The notes: a model not told the origin generated them from the letters alone. A DNA stretch of 64,000 bases from RAM1 sp041905405 (GCA_041905405.1 JAYRLC010000003.1:186001-250000); one strand, 5' to 3'; shown: positions 1 through 10,189, counted from the stretch's first letter. Program-made: numbers and translations.

Positions 1-276
1 ACCACGGTGTTCAAGTCACCGTCGCTCAAAAGCGTGGCCACCAGCGGCGCGTTCATGCACGACGGACGCTTTGCCATGCTGGACCAGGTGGTGGAGCACT
101 ACAACAGCGGCGTGCAGGACGGCCCGGCGCTGGACAACCGGTTGCGCGCGGGCAACGCGCCGCGCCGGCTCAACCTGACGGCGGCAGACAAGGCGGCGCT
201 GGTGGCGTTCCTGCGCACGCTGGACGACACGTCGCTGCCGGCCGACGCAAAGTTCGCCAGCCCGTTCAGGCCGTAG
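1..276 (+). CDS. Di-haem cytochrome c peroxidase / MauG family protein, C-terminal fragment
   Basis: The reading frame is open at base 1, so the 5' part lies outside the window. The visible 91 residues contain the family's late conserved stretch: F-K-S-P-S-L-K-S-V, then F-M-H-D-G-R-F and H-Y-N-S-G-V, the region that usually holds the distal Met ligand of the C-terminal haem domain. The CXXCH haem sites would be upstream and are not visible. Family members are periplasmic enzymes that reduce H2O2 or modify protein side chains. The family call is firm; peroxidase versus MauG-like cannot be decided from this end. The gene stops at a TAG and the next gene is on the opposite strand. Confidence 0.8.
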   Translation, partial: TTVFKSPSLKSVATSGAFMHDGRFAMLDQVVEHYNSGVQDGPALDNRLRAGNAPRRLNLTAADKAALVAFLRTLDDTSLPADAKFASPFRP

Positions 277-297
277 CGTTGAAACGGATGGCGGGTG

Positions 298-717
298 TCA
301 GGCGAGATCCTCGATCACCAGCTGGCGGTACTTCTGGGCGTAGGAAATACGGGCGTGGCCCAGCACCTTCATGATGTGCTCGGTCTCTTCAGCCGACGGG
401 GCATGGATCATGAGCGCCGCGTGGCCCTGCGATGCCAGCTCGGCGTAGCGGCGCACGGTGTTCGCCTCGGTCCCGGCGGACGGCAGGGGAATGTCGGCAT
501 TGCCCACGGTGCTGGCGATGGAGCCCAGCACGGCTTCGGTGGGAACCTCGGTGAACGACTCGCCGGTGTAGCCGTCTTCCAGCAGCGCGTCGACGGCCTG
601 GTCGCGGTCGGCCCCGGACGGGAACATGATGAAGATGTGGCCGGTGGGGTAGAACACCCCGCCCATGGTCAGCATGTTGGGCTCCAGCGCAAACGGTTTG
701 AGGACAGCGGACTTCAT
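298..717 (-). CDS. Small soluble protein of unknown function (139 aa)
   Basis: I chose the ATG at 715-717 because AAGGAG sits just upstream on the minus strand; the longer open frame has no such site. The 139-residue product starts M-K-S-A-V-L-K-P-F and has no signal peptide or membrane helix. A segment around residues 18-45 (G-G-V-F-Y-P-T-G-H-I-F-I-M-F) followed by an A-D-R-D-Q-A-V-D helix looks like an alpha/beta fold of the kind seen in small general-stress proteins, but I cannot name a family. It is divergent from dusA and shares the short interval 718-812 with it. No function is assigned. Confidence 0.7.
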   Translation of the reverse strand: MKSAVLKPFALEPNMLTMGGVFYPTGHIFIMFPSGADRDQAVDALLEDGYTGESFTEVPTEAVLGSIASTVGNADIPLPSAGTEANTVRRYAELASQGHAALMIHAPSAEETEHIMKVLGHARISYAQKYRQLVIEDLA

Positions 718-812
718 GGCAACTCCTTCAAAAACGGATGCTTCATTACCGCGCCGAAGCCGCGCGGGCGTTGTCGGAACTGTCTTGCAGAGCAAGTAGG
801 ACAGCCCCACGA

Positions 813-1841
813 ATGTTAGTGGTGGCCAAAGGCGGCACAATCTTTTTTGTGCAACCAAATACACGCTATTCGCCCTGGCGCCTGTCCATCGCGCCCATGA
901 TGGACTGGACCGACCGCCACTGCCGCTACTTCCATCGCCTGCTCAGCCGCCACGCGCTGCTGTACACGGAAATGGTGACGACCGGCGCGCTGCTGCATGG
1001 CGACGTGCCGCGCCACCTGCGCTTTCACGCGCAGGAGCACCCCGTGGCGCTGCAGCTGGGCGGCAGCGAACCCGCGGACCTGGCGCACTGCGCGCGGCTG
1101 GGCGCGCAGTGGGGCTATGACGAGATCAACCTGAACTGCGGCTGCCCCAGCGAACGGGTGCAGCGCGGCGCGTTTGGCGCCTGCCTGATGGCCGAGCCCA
1201 AACTGGTGGCCGACTGCGTGAAGGCCATGGTCGACGTGGTGGACATCCCCGTGACGGTCAAGCACCGCATCGGCATCGACAAGACCGAAAGCTATGAATT
1301 CGTGCGCGACTTTGTCGGCACGGTGGCCGATGCGGGCTGCCAGGTCTTCATCGTCCACGCCCGCAATGCCTGGCTGCAGGGCCTTTCTCCGAAGGAAAAC
1401 CGCGAGGTTCCGCCGCTGCGCTACGAGCTCGTGCACCGGCTCAAGGCCGAGTTTCCCCACCTGACCATCGCGATCAATGGCGGCATCACCACCGACGCGC
1501 AGGTGGCCGGTGAGCTGGAACTGCTGGACGGTGTCATGGTGGGGCGTGAGGCGTACCACAACCCCTGGTGGCTCGCGTCATGGGACCACCGGTTCTTCGG
1601 GGCAGACGACCAAGGCCTGACGCGCGAACAGGTGGAAGCGCAGATGTGCGACTACATGGCGCGCGAGGCGGCCGACCACGGCACGGCGTGGAGCAGCATT
1701 GCGCGCCACATGCTGGGCCTGCGCAACGGGCTGCCGGGCGCGCGCCGCTGGCGCCAGGTGTGGAGCGACCACAAGCTCAAGGCGTTGCCGCCGCACGAGG
1801 TGATGGCACTGGCGCAGGGCAGGGTGCGCGAGGCCGCCTGA
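813..1841 (+). CDS. dusA: tRNA-dihydrouridine(20/20a) synthase DusA
   Basis: FMN-dependent enzyme that reduces uridine to dihydrouridine in the D-loop of tRNA. Diagnostic stretches follow E. coli DusA closely: S-I-A-P-M-M-D-W-T-D-R-H-C-R-Y-F near the N-terminus, then L-L-Y-T-E-M, then N-C-G-C-P-S-E-R-V-Q with the catalytic Cys at about residue 111, K-H-R-I-G-I-D, H-A-R, I-N-G-G-I and G-V-M-V-G-R-E-A-Y. The start is uncertain. ATG 813 is used here, but GTG 849 (12 codons later, after a T-run) is closer to where homologues begin. The N-terminal extension upstream of 813 lacks family similarity and was dropped. Length (342 aa) fits the family. Confidence 0.95.
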   Translation: MLVVAKGGTIFFVQPNTRYSPWRLSIAPMMDWTDRHCRYFHRLLSRHALLYTEMVTTGALLHGDVPRHLRFHAQEHPVALQLGGSEPADLAHCARLGAQWGYDEINLNCGCPSERVQRGAFGACLMAEPKLVADCVKAMVDVVDIPVTVKHRIGIDKTESYEFVRDFVGTVADAGCQVFIVHARNAWLQGLSPKENREVPPLRYELVHRLKAEFPHLTIAINGGITTDAQVAGELELLDGVMVGREAYHNPWWLASWDHRFFGADDQGLTREQVEAQMCDYMAREAADHGTAWSSIARHMLGLRNGLPGARRWRQVWSDHKLKALPPHEVMALAQGRVREAA

Positions 1842-1867
1842 GCGAAACGGCCTGAGCTTTCGGCGGG

Positions 1868-2800
1868 TCAGGCTGTCAGCGCCCGCGGGTGGAACGTGCG
1901 CGGCACGCCGGCGGCCGCCACGCCGCCCCGCTGCCGGTCGTCGGGCAGGCTTTGGGCCAGCAGGTCGCGCGCGGCGATCAGGCGGCGCAAGTCGATGCCG
2001 GTGGCAATGCCCATGCTTTCGAGCATGAACACCAGGTCCTCGGTCACGATGTTGCCCGACGCGCCGGGCGCGAACGGGCAGCCACCCAGGCCGGCCAGGC
2101 AGGCGTCGAACTCACGGATGCCCTGTTCCAGCCCCGCCAGCGCGTTGGCCATGCCCAGGCCCATGGTGTCATGCAGGTGCAGCTTGGCCAGGCGCGTACC
2201 GATCGCGTCCTGCACGGCGCGCACGGTGTCGCGCACGTGGGCCGGGTGGGCATAGCCCACCGTGTCGGCCAGCGCAACCTTGTCCACGCCGGTGGCAGCC
2301 AGCGCGGCAGCGACCTGCACCACGCGCGCGCGCGGCACGTCGCCCTCCATCGAACAGCCAAAGGCCGTGGCTGCCGCCGCGTCGATGCGCATGGGCCGCG
2401 GCTGCGCGCGCACCCAGTCGACGATGCTGCGCACCATCTCGATCTGCTCGTCGGTTCCCTTGTTGACGTTGGCGTGGCTGTGGGTGTCGCTGACCGAGAT
2501 GGGGATGGCCAGCACGTGGGCACCGGCCTCGTGCGCGGCGACCGCGCCCTTGAGGTTGCAGGCCAGCGCGCAGACCGTCACGCCGTCGATGGCCAGCGCA
2601 CCGCGCACCACGTCGCCGGTGTCGGCCATCTGCGGGATGGCCTTGGGCGACACGAAGCTGCCGACCTCGATCTCCTTCAGGCCGGCATCGGCCAGCTGGC
2701 GGATCCAGCGCAGCTTCACGTCGGTGGGCATGCGGCCCCGGGCCATTTGCAGGCCGTCGCGCGGGCCCACTTCACAGATCACTGCGCTGGATGTCGTCAT
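1868..2800 (-). CDS. Hydroxymethylglutaryl-CoA lyase
   Basis: TIM-barrel lyase of the HMGL-like family that splits 3-hydroxy-3-methylglutaryl-CoA into acetoacetate and acetyl-CoA. Visible hallmarks are E-V-G-P-R-D-G-L-Q at residues 10-18 (Arg14 and Asp15 of the active site), H-L-H-D-T-M-G-L-G-M (metal-binding His pair) and G-L-G-G-C-P-F-A-P-G-A-S-G-N with the catalytic Cys at 241. It is the last gene of a minus-strand run with a Bug receptor 19 nt upstream and a CaiB/BaiF transferase beyond. Related lyases act on other short 3-hydroxyacyl-CoAs, so leucine breakdown is only one possibility. With a CoA-transferase and an uptake receptor alongside, utilisation of an external C5-C6 dicarboxylate is plausible. 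Confidence 0.93.
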   Translation of the reverse strand: MTTSSAVICEVGPRDGLQMARGRMPTDVKLRWIRQLADAGLKEIEVGSFVSPKAIPQMADTGDVVRGALAIDGVTVCALACNLKGAVAAHEAGAHVLAIPISVSDTHSHANVNKGTDEQIEMVRSIVDWVRAQPRPMRIDAAAATAFGCSMEGDVPRARVVQVAAALAATGVDKVALADTVGYAHPAHVRDTVRAVQDAIGTRLAKLHLHDTMGLGMANALAGLEQGIREFDACLAGLGGCPFAPGASGNIVTEDLVFMLESMGIATGIDLRRLIAARDLLAQSLPDDRQRGGVAAAGVPRTFHPRALTA

Positions 2801-2819
2801 GGCGGTGTTTCCCCTGTGC

Positions 2820-3797
2820 TTATTCGATCTTGATTTTTGCGGACGTGATGATCTCGCGCGACTTGTTGATGTCGGCGCGGATCAGGGCCGCGAATTCCTC
2901 GCTGGACATCGGCGAGCTGTCAAAGCCCTGCTTCTGGAAGGCTTCGCGCACGTCTGGCCGCACCAGGATCTTGTTGACGTCGGCATTGAGCCGCTGCACC
3001 ACAGGCGCGGGGATGCCGGCAGGGCCCATCACGCCGTAGAAGCTGATGGCGTTGAAATCCTTGTAGCCGAACTCCGCCACGGTGGGGATGTCCGGCAGGC
3101 TCGCATTGCGCTTGATGGATGTGACCGCCAGCGCGCGGACCTTGCCCGAGCCGATCAGCGAGGCGGCCGACGAGATCGACGAGCCCGCGAAGCTCAGGTG
3201 CCCGCCCATCAGGTCGGCCAGCGCGGGCGTCGATCCCTTGTAGGGCACGTGCTGCATCTTCACGCCGGCCGTCATCTGCAGCAGCTCCATGGCCACGTGC
3301 ACGCCACCGCCCGTGCCGGACGTGCCGTAGCTGAGCTTGCCGGGCTCGGCCTTGGCGGCCTTGATCAGGTCGGCCAGGGTCTTGTAGGGCGAGTCTTCCC
3401 GCACGATCACGATGAGCGGCGTGACGGCGCACAGCGCAATCGGTGTCAGGTCCTTGATCGGGTCGTAGGCGACCTTCATCAGCAGCGGGATCAGCGACAC
3501 GTTGTCCGACTGCGCGATCACCAGGTCATAGCCCTCGGGCTTGGCGCGGGCCGCTTCGGCCAGGCCCAGCGCGGTGCCGGCGCCGGGGCGGTTGTCGGGC
3601 ACCACCTGCCAGCCGTTCATCTCGGACAGCTTGGTGCTGATCTGCCGCCCCGTGAAGTCGGTGCCGCCGCCCGGGGTGGACGGAATGATCATGCGGATGG
3701 GCCGCGACGGGTACGCCTGTGCGAACGCGGGCAGGCCGTGCAGGGCGGCCGCGCCGCCAGCGGCCAGGGTGAAGCGGTGAAAGTCGCGTCGGTTCAT
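2820..3797 (-). CDS. Bug family tripartite tricarboxylate transporter substrate-binding protein (TctC-like)
   Basis: 325 residues with a secretion signal starting M-N-R-R-D-F-H-R-F, a twin-arginine-like N-terminus, and then a hydrophobic stretch ending in A-F-A-Q-A. The mature part shows the family pattern: Y-P-S-R-P-I-R-M-I-I-P, P-G-G-G-T-D-F-T-G-R, V-V-P-D-N-R-P-G-A-G, Y-G-T-S-G-T-G-G-G-V-H and L-A-V-T-S. Bug proteins capture carboxylates in the periplasm for TctAB or act in sensing, and Burkholderiales carry many orphan copies. No TctA/TctB genes are in this window, so the partner is unknown. Its position between a CoA-transferase and HMG-CoA lyase suggests the ligand is the substrate of those enzymes. 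Confidence 0.93.
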   Translation of the reverse strand: MNRRDFHRFTLAAGGAAALHGLPAFAQAYPSRPIRMIIPSTPGGGTDFTGRQISTKLSEMNGWQVVPDNRPGAGTALGLAEAARAKPEGYDLVIAQSDNVSLIPLLMKVAYDPIKDLTPIALCAVTPLIVIVREDSPYKTLADLIKAAKAEPGKLSYGTSGTGGGVHVAMELLQMTAGVKMQHVPYKGSTPALADLMGGHLSFAGSSISSAASLIGSGKVRALAVTSIKRNASLPDIPTVAEFGYKDFNAISFYGVMGPAGIPAPVVQRLNADVNKILVRPDVREAFQKQGFDSSPMSSEEFAALIRADINKSREIITSAKIKIE

Positions 3798-3858
3798 GTT
3801 GTGTCTCCTGTTGCTCGTTGTCGTTGCTGAAAACTCTGTCTGTTCGCGAAGAAAGGGC

Positions 3859-5061
3859 TCAGGCCACCACCCCCTGCGCCAGCAGGGCGTCGATGCGCGC
3901 CGCGTCCAGGCCCATGCCGCGCAGCACGTCGCGTGTCTGCGCGCCCACGGGCTGAGGGTCCAGCCGCTTGCCGGCCTTCTGCCCGTCGAACTCGATCGGC
4001 AGGGCTGCTGTGGCCACGGCGGTGCCGCAGGGCATGGTGGTGGGGATGAGCGCGCCGCCTTCGTTCAGGTGGCGGTCCTCCAGCAGGTCGTGCGGCTGGC
4101 GGATGGGGCCGTAGGACAGGCCCGACGCTTCCAGCGCGGCGCACAGGTCGGCGGTGTTCCATTTCTTCAGCACCTCGGCCACGCCGGGCACGAGCCAGGG
4201 GCGGGCCGCCTCGCGGTCGATGGCGGTGCGCAGGCGCGGGTCTGCTGCCCACTCGGGCGGCAAAAAGTCGCGGCAGAAGGTCTGCCAGTTCTGGTCGCTC
4301 ACCACGGCCACGAACACGCGGCCGTCCTGCGTGTCGAAGATGTCGTACACGCCCCAGGGCGGCGTGCGCTTGTCGCCCATGGGGATGGGCGCGGCGCCGG
4401 TCAGCTGGTACTGCGCGATGAACTGCGCGACCAGCAGCAGGTTGTTTTCGAACAGGCCGGCGCGCACGTGGCGGCCGCGGCCGGTGGTCTTGCGGTCGTG
4501 CAGCGCGGCCAGCGCGCCCACCACGCCGAAGGTGCCGCCCAGGATGTCGTTGACCGACGGCGCCACGCGCTGCGGCGCGCCGGTGCGGCCGTTGATGTAG
4601 GCCATGCCGCCCATCATCTGCGCCACCTCGTCCAGCGCCGTGCGTTCCTTGTACGGCCCCGACAGAAAGCCCTTGAGCGACACGTAGATCAGGCCGGGGT
4701 TGGTGGCGCTGAGCGTGGCGTAGTCCAGGCCGTACTGGGTCAGGCTGTCGTCGCGGAAGTTCTCGACCAGCATGTCGCAGCCCTGGGCCAGCTCGCGCAC
4801 CAGGGCCTGGCCTTCGGCCGATTTCAGGTTGACGGCGATGCTCTGCTTGTTGCGGCTGAACACGGGGAAGTAGCCGATGCCCGAGCCCTTGAGCCGGCGC
4901 GTGCGGTCGCCGTCGATGGGTTCGACCTTGATGACGTCGGCTCCCAGGTCGGCCAGGATGAGCCCGCCGGCCGGGCCCATGATCATGTGGGACAGCTCCA
5001 GCACTTTGATGCCGCGCAGCGGGAGTTCGTCGGGGGGCAGGAAGGCGGCTTTGGAGGTCAT
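3859..5061 (-). CDS. CaiB/BaiF (class III) CoA-transferase family protein
   Basis: 400-residue class III CoA-transferase. N-terminal signature: L-P-L-R-G-I-K-V-L-E-L-S-H, then G-P-A-G-G-L-I-L-A-D-L-G-A-D-V-I-K-V-E. The following segment is L-V-R-E-L-A-Q-G-C-D-M-L-V-E-N-F-R, then Y-V-S-L-K-G-F. Family members move CoA between carboxylic acids with a catalytic Asp; the human relative SUGCT uses succinyl-CoA with glutarate or 3-hydroxy-3-methylglutarate. Pairing with HMG-CoA lyase here fits activation of an HMG-like acid followed by cleavage, which is inference. The gene is on the minus strand between the LysR regulator and the Bug receptor. Longer frames overlapping it on either strand are shadows. 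Confidence 0.92.
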   Translation of the reverse strand: MTSKAAFLPPDELPLRGIKVLELSHMIMGPAGGLILADLGADVIKVEPIDGDRTRRLKGSGIGYFPVFSRNKQSIAVNLKSAEGQALVRELAQGCDMLVENFRDDSLTQYGLDYATLSATNPGLIYVSLKGFLSGPYKERTALDEVAQMMGGMAYINGRTGAPQRVAPSVNDILGGTFGVVGALAALHDRKTTGRGRHVRAGLFENNLLLVAQFIAQYQLTGAAPIPMGDKRTPPWGVYDIFDTQDGRVFVAVVSDQNWQTFCRDFLPPEWAADPRLRTAIDREAARPWLVPGVAEVLKKWNTADLCAALEASGLSYGPIRQPHDLLEDRHLNEGGALIPTTMPCGTAVATAALPIEFDGQKAGKRLDPQPVGAQTRDVLRGMGLDAARIDALLAQGVVA

Positions 5062-5231
5062 GCGCAGGTGCGGTCAGCTTGAAAGTGGATGTGATCAGCG
5101 CGCATGATCCTGTTGGGAATCCATCTCGCCAAGCGATGGTTTGGAAAAACAGGAATCTCGATTGGAGATGGCTTTGCCGCGAGGTAGTCAAGAGAGAGAC
5201 TCAGACTTCAGCGAGCGCATCCTCTTGAGGA
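5062..5231. promoter_or_regulatory. Intergenic region upstream of the CoA-transferase, with short inverted repeats
   Basis: This 170-nt gap separates the LysR gene from the CoA-transferase, both on the minus strand, and should hold the promoter of the catabolic genes and probably LysR-type operator sequence. CCATCTC at 5121-5127 pairs with GAGATGG at 5165-5171. A 17-base stretch at 5169-5185 recurs exactly at 43686-43702 in another intergenic region. No clear -35/-10 pair was identified. Confidence 0.35.
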
Positions 5232-6134
5232 CTAAGCAGTCTCGGCTGCGTTCTTCTGCAGATGCTCCACCAGCGCCCGCGCCGCCAGCGACAGCGTGGC
5301 CAGATCACGCACCGCCACGAAGCTGCGCGGCTGCGCCCAGCCGTCGGTCAGCGGCACGAAGCGCACGCCCAGTGTTTTTTCCTTGGCCGACTTGAGGTAC
5401 AGCGGCGCCACGCCCACGCCCATGCCGCGGCCCACCAGCGTGCAGATGATCTCGAACGAGCTCACGCGAGCGCGCACGGTGCGCCTGGTGCGGGCTTCGC
5501 GCGCGGCCTCGTCGAACACGACCGAGATGCCGCTGTCGCGGCTGAGCTCCACCAGGTCGTCGCCGAGCAGGTCGGCATAGGCGATGCGCCGCGCCCGCGC
5601 GCGCGGGTGGCCGGCGGGCAGGACGGCCGCCAGCGCATAGCGGCGGTAGGGGAACACCTGCAGTCCCTCATGGCTGGCGAACTCGGACGCCACGCCCACG
5701 TCGGCCAGGCCTTCGCGCACGCCACGGTAGATGGCGGGCGTGGTGCGTTCCTCGACCTCGACCTCGATCTGCGGGTGCGCCGTGCGAAAGCGCAGGATGT
5801 CCGCCGGCAGCTCGCCCGACAGCGACGTGACGCTCGCCAGCACCTTGATCACGCCGCGCACGCCCTGCACATAGCCGGCCATTTCGCGCTGCATGCGCTC
5901 CATGGACTGCAGCAGGTGGCGCGCGTGGCGGGCCAGCGCCTCGCCGGCCGGCGTGGCCTGCGCGCCGCGGGCGCCGCGCTCCAGCAGCGGTACCTTCAGC
6001 TGCGCCTCCATATCCGAGATGCGCTTGCTCACGGCCGACGGCACGATGTTCTCGCGCGCGGCGGCGCGGGCGATGGAGCCTTCTTCCAGCGTGGCCAGGA
6101 ACAGGCGGATGGAGATGGGGTCGATATCGCGCAT
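5232..6134 (-). CDS. LysR family transcriptional regulator
   Basis: 300 residues from the ATG at 6132-6134. The N-terminal winged helix is typical: I-S-I-R-L-F-L-A-T-L-E-E-G-S-I-A-R-A-A then V-P-S-A-V-S-K-R-I-S-D-M-E. The co-inducer domain follows from about residue 90. The start upstream at 6503 offered by the open frame runs antisense through another gene and has no LysR similarity. It lies just upstream of the CoA-transferase/Bug/HMG-CoA-lyase genes on the same strand and is the obvious candidate to control them. It begins 11 nt after the end of the ScfR-type gene, so read-through from that gene is possible. Confidence 0.93.
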   Translation of the reverse strand: MRDIDPISIRLFLATLEEGSIARAAARENIVPSAVSKRISDMEAQLKVPLLERGARGAQATPAGEALARHARHLLQSMERMQREMAGYVQGVRGVIKVLASVTSLSGELPADILRFRTAHPQIEVEVEERTTPAIYRGVREGLADVGVASEFASHEGLQVFPYRRYALAAVLPAGHPRARARRIAYADLLGDDLVELSRDSGISVVFDEAAREARTRRTVRARVSSFEIICTLVGRGMGVGVAPLYLKSAKEKTLGVRFVPLTDGWAQPRSFVAVRDLATLSLAARALVEHLQKNAAETA

Positions 6135-6145
6135 GGCCGGTCTTC

Positions 6146-7600
6146 TTACATGCCGGAAGCATACGGCGCAAAGCCGCGCTGGTTCTCGTCGATCTGCAGC
6201 GTGCGGCCCAGCGGCGGGAACGCGCGCTGCGCGCAGTCGGCACGGTCGCAGACCTTGCAGCCCGCGCCGATGGGCGTGGCGGCGTGGGGGTCGGCCAGGT
6301 TCAGGCCCTTGGCATAGACCAGCCGGTCGGCGTAGCGTGCGTCGCAGCCCAGCGCCACCGCGAACATGCGCTTGGGCGTGCCCCAGCCGCCCAGGCGGTG
6401 CTCCACGGTGCGCGCGATCCACAGGTAGGTGCGCCCGTCGGGCATGCGCGACAGCTGCGTGAGGATGCGGCCGGGTTGCGAGAACGCCTCGTACACGTTC
6501 CACAGCGGGCAGGTGCCGCCGTGGCGCGAGAAGTGGAAGTCCGCCGTGGACTGCCGCTTGGACACATTGCCGGCCCGGTCCACCCGCACGAAGAAGAACG
6601 GAATACCGCGCCCGGGCGCATGGTGCATGGTGGACAGCCGGTGGCCTATCGTCTCGATGCTCACGCCGAAGCGGTCGCCCAGCAGTTCCAGGTCGTAGCG
6701 CAGCGCCTCGGCCGCGTCCTGGAACGGCTGGTTGGGCAGCACCAGCGCGCCGGCGAAATGGTTGGCAAAGCCCAGCCGCGCCAGGCTGCGCGCCTGCGAT
6801 GTCGAGAACGCGTCGGCCGTGGTGAATGAATCGATCAGTTCACCGGCTTCCAGAAACGCCAGTTGCACGCCGAGCTGAAACGCTTGTTGTCCCGGGTCCA
6901 TGTCGGTGGCCAGCGACACGGTGCGCGTGGCTTCGTCGTAGCTGCGCAGCGCCTGGTCCGACGCGCGCCCGGCCACAGTGTCTTTCAGCCGGATGCCGTG
7001 GCGCGCGTGCAGGTGCGCTTCGAGCCTGTCGCGCAGGTCGGCCGCCGTCACGCTGCCCGGCGGCAGGTCGCGGGTCAGCAGGGCGTGCAACTGGCCGGCC
7101 TGCTCGTCCAGCGCGGCCATGTGACCGTGGCGGGCGTAGAAAAATTCGCGCACTTCTTCATACGGCTGCAGCGGCGCCGCCCGGGGCGCGCCGGGGGTGG
7201 CCGTCAGGCGGTCGCCGTCGGTGCCTTCGGCAATGGACGACAGCCGGTCCTGCGCGGCGCGCGAGCGCTTGTGCAGGTCCACCAGCACCTGCGCCACCGC
7301 GGGCAACTGCGTGGCGACGACCTTGGCCTCGGCCATGGGCACGGCGGCTGCGCCGTCCGAGAACACGGCCTGCAGCTCGCTCAGGCGGTGTGCGCTGCCG
7401 TCGTCCGAGAACATCTGCAGGTCAATGCCATGGGCAGCCTGCAGCCGCAGCAGCACGGGCACCGTGAGCGGGCGCTGGTCGTTCTCGATCTGGTTCAGGT
7501 AGCTGGGTGAAATCTTCAGCGACTCGGCCAGGGCGGCCTGGGTCAGGCCCTGGCGCTCGCGCAGGGCTTTCAGCCGCACACCCATAAAAGTTTTGGACAT
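6146..7600 (-). CDS. ScfR-type short-chain fatty acyl transcriptional regulator (XRE HTH + IrrE-like + C-terminal Cys-rich domain)
   Basis: 484 residues from the ATG at 7598-7600. Residues 1-60 form an XRE helix-turn-helix: L-K-A-L-R-E-R-Q-G-L-T-Q-A-A-L-A then I-S-P-S-Y-L-N-Q-I-E-N-D-Q-R-P. The middle part resembles the ImmA/IrrE-like segment of the RamB/PrpC-regulator family but lacks an HEXXH motif. The C-terminus has a G-C-K-V-C-D-R-A-D-C cluster typical of this family. RamB of Corynebacterium controls acetate and propionate genes. Here the gene is divergent from methylmalonyl-CoA mutase, so control of the propionyl-CoA module, probably in response to an acyl-CoA, is the natural reading. 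Repeated TTTGC sites lie in the shared intergenic region. Confidence 0.88.
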   Translation of the reverse strand: MSKTFMGVRLKALRERQGLTQAALAESLKISPSYLNQIENDQRPLTVPVLLRLQAAHGIDLQMFSDDGSAHRLSELQAVFSDGAAAVPMAEAKVVATQLPAVAQVLVDLHKRSRAAQDRLSSIAEGTDGDRLTATPGAPRAAPLQPYEEVREFFYARHGHMAALDEQAGQLHALLTRDLPPGSVTAADLRDRLEAHLHARHGIRLKDTVAGRASDQALRSYDEATRTVSLATDMDPGQQAFQLGVQLAFLEAGELIDSFTTADAFSTSQARSLARLGFANHFAGALVLPNQPFQDAAEALRYDLELLGDRFGVSIETIGHRLSTMHHAPGRGIPFFFVRVDRAGNVSKRQSTADFHFSRHGGTCPLWNVYEAFSQPGRILTQLSRMPDGRTYLWIARTVEHRLGGWGTPKRMFAVALGCDARYADRLVYAKGLNLADPHAATPIGAGCKVCDRADCAQRAFPPLGRTLQIDENQRGFAPYASGM

Positions 7601-7610
7601 GATGGGGTTT

Positions 7611-7628
7611 CTTCGCAAACATCGCAAA
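7611..7628 (-). promoter_or_regulatory. Candidate operator for the ScfR-type regulator, proximal to its own start
   Basis: On the minus strand this reads TTTGCGATGTTTGCGAAG: two TTTGC half-sites, four bases apart. It starts 10 nt upstream of the regulator ATG, where binding would block its own expression. It matches the site at 7686-7703 at 14 of 18 positions. Assignment to this regulator is inferred from position. Confidence 0.5.
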
Positions 7629-7641
7629 TTCACAGCGGGTA

Positions 7642-7659
7642 TTTGCACCTGTTTGCCCA
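7642..7659 (+). promoter_or_regulatory. Third, degenerate TTTGC pair in the same divergent region
   Basis: TTTGC-N5-TTTGC on the plus strand. The half-site spacing is one base longer than in the two flanking sites, so it may be a weaker site or chance in a short TTTGC-rich interval. Confidence 0.3.
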
Positions 7660-7685
7660 ATAAACCATTGTCCCGCGGCGCTGAT

Positions 7686-7703
7686 TTTGCGAAGATTGCA
7701 AGG
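7686..7703 (+). promoter_or_regulatory. mcm: Candidate operator proximal to methylmalonyl-CoA mutase
   Basis: TTTGCGAAGATTGCAAGG on the plus strand, 19 nt before the mcm ATG. It matches the minus-strand site at 7611-7628 at 14 of 18 positions. The two strongest copies point towards each other, one next to each divergent gene, as expected for one regulator acting on both promoters. Confidence 0.5.
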
Positions 7704-7722
7704 TTACACGGACAAGACACCC

Positions 7723-9856
<2,134 letters not shown>

Positions 9857-9870
<14 letters not shown>

Positions 9871-9888
9871 TACAGTAATACGGTATTT
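9857..9888. promoter_or_regulatory. Inverted repeat AAATACCG-N16-CGGTATTT upstream of the antitoxin gene
   Basis: Perfect 8-bp arms at 9857-9864 and 9881-9888 straddle the mcm stop codon. The right arm also belongs to a direct repeat, ATACAGTA/ATACGGTA. The element is AT-rich against its surroundings and ends just before an AAGGAG ribosome site for the antitoxin. Ribbon-helix-helix antitoxins typically bind such palindromes to repress their own operon. Confidence 0.55.
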
Positions 9889-9901
9889 CAAGGAGATCGT
9901 C

Positions 9902-10189
9902 ATGGCTGTATCCGTCCGCATGGACCCCTTGCTGGAAAAGGAGCTTGAGCTCGCGGCCCAGCGCAAGGGCATCACCAAATCGCAGTTCATCGTGGACGCG
10001 GTGGAGCGGGCGCTCGGCCGCAAGAACCCGTACGACCTGATGGTGGCGCTCAAGGCGGAAGAGGAGCGGGCCGAGTACAAAGTACAGGCCAAGGCCTTCA
10101 AGGGCGAAGAACTGCCCTACGACACGGTCGCGTCGCGCAAGGCGCTGGTCAAGAAGCTGAAAGCCAAGCATGGCGGCAGCGCTGGTTGA
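9902..10189 (+). CDS. Ribbon-helix-helix antitoxin of a toxin-antitoxin pair
   Basis: 95 residues. The N-terminus S-V-R-M-D-P-L-L-E-K-E-L-E-L-A-A then G-I-T-K-S-Q-F-I-V-D-A-V-E-R-A-L is a ribbon-helix-helix (CopG/Arc-like) DNA-binding module of about 45 residues. The Lys/Glu-rich C-terminal half would wrap the toxin. AAGGAG lies 6 nt before the ATG. The PIN-domain toxin gene starts inside its last codons (20-nt overlap), a typical antitoxin-first arrangement. It sits between mcm and meaB, which are normally adjacent, so it looks like an insertion. Confidence 0.82.
   Translation: MAVSVRMDPLLEKELELAAQRKGITKSQFIVDAVERALGRKNPYDLMVALKAEEERAEYKVQAKAFKGEELPYDTVASRKALVKKLKAKHGGSAG

Noticed and set aside
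7642..7659. Treating the central TTTGC pair as a full operator
   Set aside because: Its half-site spacing is one base longer and the flanking bases do not match the two strong copies, so it is kept only as a weak candidate.
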